The notes beneath the pieces were generated by a model. It saw only the letters and a list, made by a program, of their open reading frames with translations. It had not been told where the DNA came from and ran no database searches. From Triticum aestivum (Eukaryota; Streptophyta; Magnoliopsida; Poales; Poaceae), in contig NC_057803.1 of assembly GCF_018294505.1 (NCBI RefSeq), positions 690,644,831-690,708,830 of the forward strand: DNA of 64,000 nucleotides, written 5' to 3'. Below, one piece after another: positions 34,720 through 45,200 of the stretch. Numbering within the stretch: the first letter of the stretch is position 1; every line of letters starts with the position of its first letter. Both the position numbers and the translations under genes were made by a program.

Positions 34720-35345
34720 TGTTAAGTTCGAATTGATGTAGTGTTGCAAAAGGTAATTAAATTAATGTGATTGTGCGACGTACTCTGGAAGATGTGGTCA
34801 AATATGGCATGATAGGGAAAAACCGCCCGGATGGAAAAAAAAACCCATGGAAGGACATGGTGGGAGGGGGAATAGGTTGACGAAGAGTTATGCCTGGTAG
34901 GAAAAGGACCACTAATTAATTTTGAAGTAATATAAAGTAGTGATTAGGATCTCGCCTGAGTGTTATAATCACTTTGTTCAGCCGTTTTAGTCATGGCCCC
35001 AATGTTTGTTTCCAACATAATATTATGCTGCCTAGCTTATACCTAAATAATTCCCTACGCAACACAAACAATTATTGGTGTAAATTTTTTTAATATATAA
35101 ACAACAATTATTAGTATGCATAATATAGTACATGATGAATTGTAAAGCTATAATAAATTAACTACTCTAGATGGATCACAATATTATGTATATTGTTATA
35201 GTATATATGTGCCGCTTTATACCTGTCTTTTTGAATTGGCTTTCATAGTTGTTCTATAATCTTCCATTTAGTAACATCGAAGTCTTTCCAATTATTGCTA
35301 ATCTAGTTTTGTTGTTCAGATAAAGGATTAGAAACGATGTAGTAA

Positions 35346-35947
35346 GGGCATCTGCAATGTTGACCCACAAATTTTCTCTGGCATCTGTCGTCGGACACGG
35401 GGGACTAGTTCGTGGCCACGGATGGGGGAGCCGGCCATCCAAAGCTGCCAGCATACATTTCAACCACTATTTGAACTAAACAGATGAGATTCTTGCAAAC
35501 ACAACGGATTTCATTAAAAGCAGACGAAATTCATTAGATTCAGAAAAAATAAACCAGACGGAATTCATTACATTTTTCATATAAACCAGACAAACCCTAC
35601 TTTAAACTTAATCCAAATGATCACCCGTGCATGTTCCCCTTGTGCGACCATGAGACCCGAGAACTGAAGCTCTGGCTACTGACTTATGCTCTAGAGCGGC
35701 GCCGACTATTTGGCAGGGAAGTGCGCATAGGCGAGGGAAGGTTTTTTTTCCTGGGCCGGGTTGTGAGACGCGGGCGTGGTAATGCTCTAGACACCAGCAA
35801 AGCCCCCCAGTTTGTCTCCATTTGGACGAAAAAGTGTGTTCGGACCGCCGAGTGGACCGATGCAGGCCCCCGTTGGATGACAAATCACGTCCGAACCGCT
35901 CGGTCGGACGGTTACAAGTGGTTTGAGGGTCCACACTGGAGATGCCC
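35346..35947. mobile_element. PIF/Harbinger-like element, short form (602 bp)
   Basis: It begins GGGCATCTGCAATG and ends CACTGGAGATGCCC, with TAA on both sides (35343-35345 and 35948-35950). It is the copy-B counterpart of 9211-10823 and lacks about 1 kb of its interior, including the broken frame. Confidence 0.8.
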
Positions 35948-35950
35948 TAA

Positions 35951-36602
35951 CTAGCCATAATAGTGAGATCATCTCGGTCAAACTCGCAGCGCAATGAGTC
36001 GAGTATTTGAATCACACTTTTTTTTCATCCAAAATACCTAAATATCAATTTTTGTGTTGTTTATATTTATTGAAAGTTGAATCTATAATCAAGATAGTTA
36101 GTAAAATTATGAATAAAAATGTATGAATCATAGAACATGAAAATATATTAAAGGAGAACATATGCCAAAGGTGAACTAGTGTGGTCAAGCCGAACTAAGA
36201 GTTGTATCATTTCACTTAATCTTGACTGGTGTTACACTAGTATTGCACAACGCTATTCACACGGTTCTGACTCCCAATCACAGACAATACCCCGAACCAT
36301 GTGCTCGGGTTGGTTGGTGATAGGGGTCCCATCGCTGACGTAGGGAGAAAACGTGTGCGATAAATATCTGAACCATCTGCTAGAAGCGAATTCTAGCCAA
36401 TTCAGCACGATATAAGATCAGTTCAGTCTAGGGTTAGAAACGATTTGCAGCAAATAACTCCACGCACGTTGTAGACAGAAAACAGAGCGTCGTCCCTCTG
36501 TCGCCTGCCCTGCCCTTTCGATTCCGAATTATGCACGCACGCATGCTCTCAGCTTCCGAGTTCCATCTGGAGGCCAACATGCACAGGCCTATGCTGCGAG
36601 CC
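35951..36602. other. Duplicated spacer upstream of the copy-B gene
   Basis: It matches 10827-11400 and then 24290-24357. In copy B the two parts are contiguous, so it shows the state before the tandem repeat and Helitron-like insertions in copy A. Confidence 0.55.
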
Positions 36603-36609
36603 TATAAAA
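36603..36609 (+). promoter_or_regulatory. TATA box of the small gene, copy B
   Basis: CCTATAAAATCTGCATCC is conserved with copy A at 24356-24373. The ATG follows at 36740. Confidence 0.65.
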
Positions 36610-36739
36610 TCTGCATCCTGGCGCTCCATTCAACCGCAGCACTAACAGAACAGGGGATTATTAGCACCTGGTCGAGCAAGCACTCTTGATCTCTGGATTC
36701 AGCGAGCACAGGTGTCTGATCGGAGCTTCCACAGGATCC

Positions 36740-36952
36740 ATGGCCCTGGAGAGGATTCTGACTGCGCTTATCTTCTGCGAGGCGCTCCTCGACGGATACA
36801 GCATGTCTATGATGACATCCTCCAGGGCGATCAAGCCGCTGGTCTCCTGTGGCTCGATGAAGCCGGCGGCTCATGCGCCGAAGGTTGACGATGCTTACGC
36901 TGGAAAGAAGCCTGGATTCTACGGCGAGACGGCAACCCAGCGGCGCGTGCGG
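36740..36952 (+). pseudogene. Truncated paralogue of the small gene
   Basis: The frame starts at ATG 36740 and matches the copy-A protein: MALERILTALIFCEALL, then SSRAIKPLVSCGSMKPAA and KKPGFYGETATQRR. At about 36952 homology to copy A stops, and a GC-rich insertion begins that keeps the frame open to 37384 with unrelated residues. The FDGLNCF C-terminus and the 3' region are missing. The result would be a chimeric protein without the conserved end if it is transcribed at all. Substitutions in the retained part are mostly conservative, which suggests the gene was functional for some time after duplication. Confidence 0.65.
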
Positions 36953-38342
36953 GGGCAGCTATGGCGGCGGGGGCTTGGGCCAGATCTGCCGGGCGGCCGT
37001 CTCTCGCGAGAGGGCCGTGGCAGCGCGGGTCGGCTTCTGCTGCTGCGTTCCGGCGTCGTAGGGACTCCGACGAGGTGGTGCCGGCGCGTGGGTGCTCGAT
37101 CTATCGGGATTCGGGTGGCTATGAGCGGCTTGGGTGGTGCACTCGCCGGCATGGAGTCCGCGGCGGCTTCGGCGGTGGCTGGTGACGTACGGAGGAGGGG
37201 TGCGGGTGGTGGTGGCTCCTCCCTTCTCCTGGGTTCGTGCCAAAGGCGCGGGTTTTCACGCGGAGAGGGTCAGGACCTGTGGCTCGTGCTCGGGAGGACC
37301 AGTTCAAGGACCGAGACGAGTCGGTGCTTCCGCTCCGGGTTGGCGATGGTGGGCAACGGTCCGGGGATTGCTCGTTGGTGGTAGTCGGACTTGCGGTGCG
37401 TCGGCTCGTGGATCGATGCCGGTGGCCATGGACATGGCTTCGTGTGAACTCTCCTGGCAGGGGCTGGTTTGCCGGCGGCCATCTGTAGTCTTGGAGTCAT
37501 GTCCCCCCAGTCCACCTAGTAATGGCTGGGGACAAATGTGTGGGTGCCTCCTACTATGGAGGCACGTGCCCAGACACCGGGACTGATGTTGGGCTAGGAG
37601 CTGATGGACTGTTGTCGCTCCGCCTACCGTGGTGTGCTTTGTGATGTGGGCGGTGCACGACATCTTTGTGATGTGGGCGGTGCACGACATCTTGCAACAG
37701 GGATGCCGGGGCGGCGGCCCCAGATAGTGGGCCACATGGTTACTCTCTGGCAGGCATCATAGTGGTGGTGGTGGCTCCTCTCCCGGGTTGTGTGGACAAC
37801 GGGAGGATGGCAATGGGTAGCTTGGACGTGCTCTTCCTCTGGTGGGGTGGCATCGTGATCCGGATCTGGGGTGCTGGCTTCGCCGCGCTCCTCTTGGCGG
37901 CCTCTTAGGGGCATGGGTGAGTTGTCGGGCGAAAGCTCCGTGACATGGCGCCAATGACGGCGACACCCGTGGGTGCCATCCTCTTCTTGAAGACGTCGTT
38001 GTGGTTCTTCTCATCCTGTCCGGGCTCCGAGTGAAGACCTTTGCCCGTTTGGACTCGGCAGCTGCGACGCTCTGCGCCCTCTTCCCTCTTGGGGGCGTCG
38101 TCGTGCAACTTAGGTGTGCTAGATGTTAGCGCGGGGCTGTTTAGTGCTTGCGGTGCTTATAGCCGGTAGCATAGTCGCGTGCGTCTGTGTTTGTGGGATA
38201 TCTTAGGATCGGCTTTTGTAACAGGCTACCTCAACATCTTATATCGTTCGTCCGTGTGCCTCTGTGGTTGGTGCGTTACGCATAAAGCGGGGCAAAAGCC
38301 TGTTTCGAGAGTTCTTGAATCAATTTAGTTCTTGCAATTCTT
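36953..38342 (+). mobile_element. GC-rich insertion in copy B, probably a retroposon
   Basis: This sequence interrupts the copy-B gene and has no counterpart in copy A. It is GC-rich to about 38110 and closes with CATAAAGCGGGGCAAAAGCC, which I recall as a common 3' ending of short grass non-LTR elements. The true end is uncertain (about 38310-38342). A direct repeat of about 31 bp (TGATGTGGGCGGTGCACGAC) occurs twice at 37640-37695. No domain is recognised in its frames. Confidence 0.4.
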
Positions 38343-38681
38343 TCAAAAGAATTGAACTGTTGCCATGTGCGAACTGGTGATGGTTTCCTTATTCGATCGC
38401 GCTATCTTATTAGTGCATAACTTCGACAAAAATGAGTTAAGGTGGCATATTAATGGGATATAAATCGCATTAATTGTGTCTTTGATCATTCGGCATGTTG
38501 CTCGCTTTGTCATATGAACGATGTAAGAGATCAATGTGGCAGTCTGTCTCAGAATCTTCTGCCGGCTTGCATTCCCATTGAGTGTTCTGTGTTCAGCCCA
38601 TGCATCTACAAATGTAGATTTCTAAAACAAACTAAAATTCTAGAAGAAATAAGATTAATACTTCAAGATTGAAACTGTGAA
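38343..38681. other. 3' flank of the copy-B gene
   Basis: It matches copy A at 24880-25165 and then 32567-32640, across the sites that the MITE and the LINE occupy there. It is non-coding. Confidence 0.55.
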
Positions 38682-38717
38682 ACTATTTTTCTCTGAAACT
38701 TCGACTGGAACTTGTGA

Positions 38718-38899
38718 ACTCATCTTCATGTGCCCGCGACCGGCACTGCGTCGCTGTTGTTATCCTTTCGGCTTATATCATACTATCTATGTTTCGGTCC
38801 GCCATGTCTTTATTTTGAACACCGCTTTAGATCTCTGCTTCTGTGCTTTGTAAGGGCCTCAAATTAGGGCCGGGCAAGTGTCTCCGCACTAAAAAAAAA
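38718..38899 (+). mobile_element. Short A-tailed insertion (~180 bp)
   Basis: It is present only in copy B and ends in a run of ten A (38891-38900). It is flanked by a ~36-bp imperfect direct repeat that begins ACTATTTTTCTCTGAAACTT (38682-38717 and 38900-38935). This looks like a retroposed fragment with an unusually long target duplication. I do not recognise the family. Confidence 0.5.
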
Positions 38900-38935
38900 A
38901 CTATTTTTCTCTGAAACTTCGCCTAGTACTTGTGA

Positions 38936-39714
38936 TCAGAGCTTTTCAGACTTCATGGATAAGCACTTTGAAAATTTTACTTAGCAAATATAGCATTTGG
39001 TAAACACGGAAGCAGGTTACCGATATCCTTATGTAATCTTTGTTACCCTATCTATGTTCATCAAACAAGCTAACTTGTTGAGCAGTGGTCCAATCTAGAA
39101 TTGGAATTATTAGAAGTGCGTCACCTGCAGAGACATTGGAGCTCTCTCCTAAGAAAAGAGAAATGTGATGAACCCAAAATGTATCTCTGGTGAATCTTTT
39201 TGGCAAAGATACTTTTAGAGTTTGATGGGGTTCATTACTTGGATGTGTACAACTTGAAGAAGGCTGTTTATGTGTAGCTGGTCAGTGAGTGGAACTACTA
39301 CAGAAAATCCAAATTCTAGTAGAAACATAATTAGAATCCTTTTGACGACCCGTACAATGATCATATAACCAACTAGCTCAAAGATTCCCGGTGTCTCTTA
39401 ATCCTAAATTTAAAAGCGAGATGTTGAGGTATGATTGCTTTTCTCTTAATGTCTCCAATTCCCACATGACTACATAAGAGGAAAGCACCCATGTGATATG
39501 TTAGCATAGACGTGGTGGTAAAAACAGAGACAAGTTGAGCAACAGAAATTGCTATAGCTCCTATGAAAAATATGGAGTGGTATATGTAGACTGAAAACAT
39601 TGTTTATACTAAAATAAAGGTTGGTGTAGTATTTATTTGTCCATCGAGGTGAATGTACGAGCTATAGGAGGCCTGACTTGAGGTACATTGGTAGATGAAG
39701 CAACACACCTCAGC
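38936..39714. other. End of copy B and unique spacer
   Basis: 38936-39455 matches 32690-33188. 39456-39714 is unique in the window. I see no gene. Confidence 0.5.
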
Positions 39715-39727
39715 GTGTCTACTCTTT

Positions 39728-40995
39728 TTTTTCGAAAAAGAGGATGACCCCCAGCCTCTGCAACAGTGCGATGCATGCAGCCATTTTATTAATTATTCAT
39801 CAAGACTTTATAAAGTAATAAATCAATAAGTCAGAAACCACCATCTTGACAACAACTGTCGCTACTCCAATCAACTTGATGAAGGGGTTTAGATTATCAG
39901 AGACGCATACCCAGACCTCAAACAAATGCAAAGCATCTAACGCCGGAGGCCCCAACGAAGCTGAATTTCTGGATCTGGTCACATACCAGTCCGGCTCACT
40001 CTCAGCAGGCACCACATGCGCACGCGGTAGAAGCCTTCGCCACCATCTTCCACCGAACCATATTCAGAGCATGTACTGACACATCGATCTTTCCAGGCCT
40101 GCCGTCGACGCCACCATTGAGCCAGACAATGCCACCTCCCTATGTGCGTCCATCATCACACATCCGTCGCCAAGACCCTACCACGGCATGCCATCAAGAA
40201 TCCACGTCTTCGATGTGGTACTTAAAACGGCACTATACCTGCCTCCTCTATCCAGCAGCTGCTCCAAAACAATGCCCTAGTGAGGGAGAGCGACACCGAG
40301 ACTGCCGCCATGGTCTGATCCGGGATACCCGGATCTGGGGTTTCCCACGGAGCAGCGCAAGTGGGTAGATGGTGCCTCCAATGGTGATGCCTTCAACAAG
40401 GTAATGGCACATAGATGCCGCTATCGCGTGCCAGAGCTCGGTTTTCACCGGCAGCCACACATCCCCAACTCGTCTCCAGGACTAGCCGTGGGATATAGGG
40501 ATCCTCTACAACTCAACCGGCAGACGACCTCTGGTGGAGGATTAGGCCACAACCGCCACACCCGAGGCTGGAGCCCCCAACTTCATCGTTCTGGGCAACG
40601 AACCGAGGAGCCCATGTGATATCGTCGGAGTTGAGGAGACGCATCAGGTACTGTAGCCTCGGTCATGACCCGTCTGAACCTATTTGGGTCCAGATCAGGA
40701 CCAACCACTGCCGCAGCCGCTCATTGGCCCTCGCATCGTCTGCTGCCCTAAGCTCGCCGATCCTGGCCGCGGCTGCCACACCACGCCGCTCCCTTTGAAC
40801 AGCCGGAGCGAGTGTCGCAGCTGCGATCCCGAACTTCGGCCGAGGAGATTCGCTGCCGCCGTCACGACACACCGGCTTTGACCCCTAGCAGCAGCAGCTA
40901 TGGGAGGGGAGGACTTGACGTGGAGGAGGTCAAGAGATGGCTAGCGGGGGCGCCCCGGCGCGGCCGCTCGGGAGTGAGATGGGGGAGGGGAGAAT
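39728..40995 (-). mobile_element. Non-autonomous retroposon, reverse orientation, 13-bp TSD
   Basis: On the minus strand the element opens with a GC-rich leader (near 40995) and closes with CTGGGGGTCATCCTC, TTTTTCG and a run of A (T run at 39725-39732). Direct repeats GTGTCTACTCTTT (39715-39727) and GTGTCTAGTCTTT (40996-41008) flank it with one mismatch. The tail plus target duplication indicates target-primed retroposition. Neither strand holds a reverse transcriptase. The GC-rich frames at 40117-41003 lack known domains. Confidence 0.75.
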
Positions 40996-41008
40996 GTGTC
41001 TAGTCTTT

Positions 41009-41554
41009 GTGGAGATATAGTTTTACCCAAGGAACCCATGAGCAAACTGGTGCCATAGTAGACAAGCTCGAGTTTAATTAAATTCTATTGGAGGAAAAAG
41101 TGAGAAATAAGCTCTCCTGGATAGATCAAGGTTGTAATCCTTTTTTTTTGGACTCTACTTCCGAAGTCGGTTGTAAATGCTCTCTAATTCTCTCTTTAAA
41201 AGTTCATGCAGTCTCTGACTCGCGTTTCCCCATCTTAGAACCATCCGTCTAAAAAAAATGAAAAGTGAAATTTTTTGACCTACCAATCGCTCACTATTGG
41301 TCAGGGAAATCTCAGGTCATTATGACAGATATGCTTGTTGGGACAAACCCGGGACGAACCCTAGCTATCTCTCTTTGTCTCTCTCTTGTTCAAACGGAGG
41401 TAGAAGAAGTGCTAGACATAGATTTTCAGGTAACGAACGCCTCTCCGCACGAACGGCGCCACGGCCACACGCACAGCCTTTGTTTTTTTCTTAACCGGGC
41501 ACATACCCCCCACACCGCCGAACAGTACACCGAGAGAACTTATAGGCAGGCTAC
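41009..41554. other. Spacer between retroposon and CACTA element
   Basis: There is a short open frame at 41265-41594 with no recognised motif. The CACTA element begins within it, so it is not a gene. Confidence 0.4.
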
Positions 41555-41638
41555 CCACACTAGTGCAGAACCGGGCAATAGCACCGGTTCGTAAGGCCCT
41601 TTAGTTCCGGTTCCATAACCGGCACTAAAGTGTGGGCA

Positions 41639-41847
41639 NNNNNNNNNNNNNNNNNNNNNNNNNNNNNNNNNNNNNNNNNNNNNNNNNNNNNNNNNNNNNN
41701 NNNNNNNNNNNNNNNNNNNNNNNNNNNNNNNNNNNNNNNNNNNNNNNNNNNNNNNNNNNNNNNNNNNNNNNNNNNNNNNNNNNNNNNNNNNNNNNNNNNN
41801 NNNNNNNNNNNNNNNNNNNNNNNNNNNNNNNNNNNNNNNNNNNNNNN
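41639..41847. other. Assembly gap (209 N) in the CACTA left end
   Basis: The run of N replaces part of the subterminal repeat array, a region that commonly fails to assemble because motif copies are short and inverted. Confidence 0.95.
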
Positions 41848-42023
41848 ACCACGTGGCACGAGCCAGCTCCAGGGGCCTGCAGTCCTTTAGTACCGGTTGG
41901 TAAGACCGGCATTATAAGATTTGGGGGGTTTTAGTTTTATGATTTCTTTTTCATTTAATTTTGTGTTTCCATTTTAATTCTTTTTCGTTTGCTGGTATTT
42001 TACGATACTACACATTGTACACG

Positions 42024-42024
<1 letters not shown>

Positions 42025-42070
<46 letters not shown>
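42025..42070. repeat. (TA)n microsatellite
   Basis: An uninterrupted TA run of about 45 bp lies within the 3' untranslated region of the CACTA second gene. Confidence 0.9.
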
Positions 42071-42076
<6 letters not shown>

Positions 42077-42265
42077 ATTTCTAGTAGAACCAATCATGCA
42101 TATATATATCATCAATGTCTCACAAACCATCATATTAATTAATTCACACATACACACATGTATAGCTATATACAATTTCTTCTACATATGCATGTTGCCT
42201 TCGGAGCCAGTGGCATTATAGCCTAATTGGTGCCTTCAGAGCACGATGACAACTGGAAGTGGTTT

Positions 42266-45200
42266 TCATTGGGGCGGTAGCGGGTAATAGTATTCTTCCT
42301 TCGGATTTATGACCTGGTCGAACAAAAATCCCGCTATTTCCTCTTGAAGTGCTTCTACGCGCTCCGTTTCTAGGAGCTTCGCCCGCACCTCTCTGAACTG
42401 TTAAGAAGGAGATCAATATGCATGTGTATTAGTTGTGTGACTAGATATCGATAATGGTGTAAAAATTGTGAATAGTATTTTGACAAGCGTACCCATTCCT
42501 GTCTTTGAGATCTACTCCTTTCGGACGCCATCATGCGAATGTTCTCGCAAACGCAGAATGCACACAGATCAGTCCCCTGCGCCTGCTTCAGGGCCTTTAC
42601 GAGAATGGAATTTGATTAGATAATAATTAATCAAGCATGATAATTAAAGAGATGTCAGCTAGCTAGCTAGCTAGTACTACTTAATTACTTACCTTGGGTC
42701 TTCCCCATTTAAGCTTTTCTTTCCATTCGCCGTCCGTAACCCTGATGAACCTTGCCCAAGCCCTGCCCGCCGAAAAAGGAAATGAATAAAGGGGTTATTA
42801 AATGGTTCATATCATGAAATGACGAACTAAATAGGCCGAGATATATAGTTAATAATGATTGAAATTACCTGTTGACTATCCCAAACAAGATGTTATAGTC
42901 AGTTTTTTCTTTGAGTAGTGAGTCCAGTATTTCAACTGTTCCGGCATCAACTTTAATGATACACAAGACCCAGTGATATCTGCATGCACACACGTTTGCA
43001 TGTCTTAATTAAGCGGGCATATGTAAGCAAAAACATGTAGCTAGTTAGTAGCCAAAAACAGAGAATTTGTAGTACAAGACAGTGTGACTCACTGGAAGTT
43101 GTAAGGAAGTAGTATATCTTCATTGTATTTGAGGCGCTTCAAGAACTCTAGCATGATGTCCTCTACGGTCTTTTGATGACGTTCATCTATTTTCCATGTG
43201 TATTCATTAACGGTGTTTGGGTCAATGAACCCAATGCCATAGCGTCCACCTTTTCTCATTTCATACATCTTCATCCTGCATATAATACCATAGAAAAGAA
43301 TATAGTGAGGATAATTACAGGTAATGATAAGGATCACTACAGCTAGCTTGAGACTTAAATTACAGAAAGAAATCACTTACAGACAATAGCAACTGACGAT
43401 AGATTTGTCGAGTGCGTCTTGATTGTATAACTGAAACAGTTCAGATTACTCAACGGACACAGCTTTCTCATGGTAGTAATGATCCTCCTTGACATTCACC
43501 ATGAGGGACAATCGATCGGAAATCTTGGTAATGTTCATGTACCATTGATGCAATTCATACATTCTCGTTGGGAGGTTCTTGAACTTGTCTGGCTCGACCA
43601 AAGGTTGGCCCCGGACATATTTCCGTTTTATTTCATCCTCTCTAAGCACAGGCATGGGCTCGATCTCGAGGAGTTGTCCAACAGTGATTTTGAGAACTTC
43701 AGCCTGCATTATATGCTCCTCCGTTATTACAACATTGCCCACCTCAGGAACGTAAACTGTTTGCCCATAATAATATTGGACGCGCGTACTGTCACGTGTT
43801 GTTGGCACAACAAGCGAGGGGATCGATTGTGCCGCCTGTTCTCCCAGCTGGGGAATGGTTTTCCCGCATTTTTTGACAGCTGCTTCTTGTTTGCTCGATC
43901 CCGAGCTCGCCTCCTTACGTACACGTGCTCGATTTAACTTCCTGATGTGGCACTCATAGTCTGTGTCAACAGGCTCGGGAGCTGGTGGTTGAGCCATACG
44001 AATGAAGTGGTCAATCGTTTCCTCAGGCACTTTCTCCCTTGGCGGCAGTGGCGGTTTCGGTGCAAAATGGGCTTCCACCTTGGAATTTGATATGGCTGCG
44101 ATTTCCTCCTCAGACCTGTCATAAGCCCTCTGCGGAAGAGGCGTGAGGCTTGGACCATATTTATATCGCTTGCCTCCGTCTGTACTTCCTGTACTACCTC
44201 GACTCGTACCGCTACGCACCATAGCTGCGGGGTGTCTCTTCTGTGATTGCTGAGGCGGCGGAGACGGCTGACGGGGCTGAGTTGGACGAGGAGGAGTGGC
44301 CGCCTGAAGCTATGCCGGACTTGGAGGGGGAGTGGCCTGAGGTTGTGCCGGACTTGGAGGAGGAGTGGATGTCTGACGCTGTGGCGGACTTGGAGGAGGA
44401 GTGGTCTGACACTTTGCCGGACTTGGAGGAGGAGTGGCCTGACACTTTGCCGGACTTGGTGGACTTGCAGGAGCGGGAGACTGCTGACTCGGTGGCGGAC
44501 TTCGACGAGGAGTCGGCTGACGCGGTGTCGGTGGCCTTCGAATGATGATGCAATCCTTTTTCCATAGGATGATACGATGTTTGGCGTCTCCGAGAAAGCG
44601 CTCGTCGTCACCTCCAGGATAGTCAAGCTCTAGCTCCGAATATGGGTCCACCACCTCATCAACCAAGACACGAGCATAGCCCACTGGAATCGGGTTGCAA
44701 TGGAAGGTTGCCTCGGGGGGATTTGTAAAAGCAACGGCGTCCGCCACCTTCATGGGTATGTTCTTCAATTTGACGTGTAGCTCGCAGCTAGTGTTCTCCG
44801 TGATGTCATCCACGGGGTATCTACCCAGCATTGCGTCGTTCGGGGCGGAACCCACGCTGCTTCTCAGCATGGATGGGGTGGTGCTATCCAATGCTGGATC
44901 ATTCGCTAGCTGCTGCAGCTGCTGAGACCCCCTTTGCTGGGTAAGTGAGTCGATCTGCTCCTGCTGCCGCTGGAATTTGACTACCAATTCCGCTTGACTT
45001 GCTTCTAGGCCTTGAAGGCGTTCATAGTCCCGCTTCCTCTGCTCCTCCTCCATCTTCCTCTTCTTCTCCTCCGCAATCTTCTTTCTCGCATGGGTTCTGT
45101 AGTCGGTGTTCCAGTCTGAGAACCCCTCATACCACGGAATAGCGCCCTTGCCTCGTGTTCTTCCCGGGTGTTCAGGATTTCCCAGGGCACCCGTAAGCTC

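Larger units (their letters stand above)
33189..39455 (+). repeat. Tandem segmental duplication, copy B
   Basis: This is the second copy of the 711-33188 unit. It lacks the 3646-8970 block, the 2-kb tandem duplication, the Helitron-like segment, the Stowaway MITE and the LINE. It also lacks the counterpart of about 1840-2830. It has its own additions at 36952-38342 and about 38718-38899. It is therefore a near-empty reference for dating insertions in copy A. Confidence 0.85.

Noticed and set aside
41265..41594. A 109-codon plus-strand frame before the CACTA element
   Set aside because: The element terminus and target duplication lie inside the frame, so it is not a continuous host gene. No domain is seen.
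44243..44567. Plus-strand acidic repeat frame of the type DLEEEWPD
   Set aside because: It is the antisense reading of the proline-rich repeat of the CACTA second gene on the minus strand.
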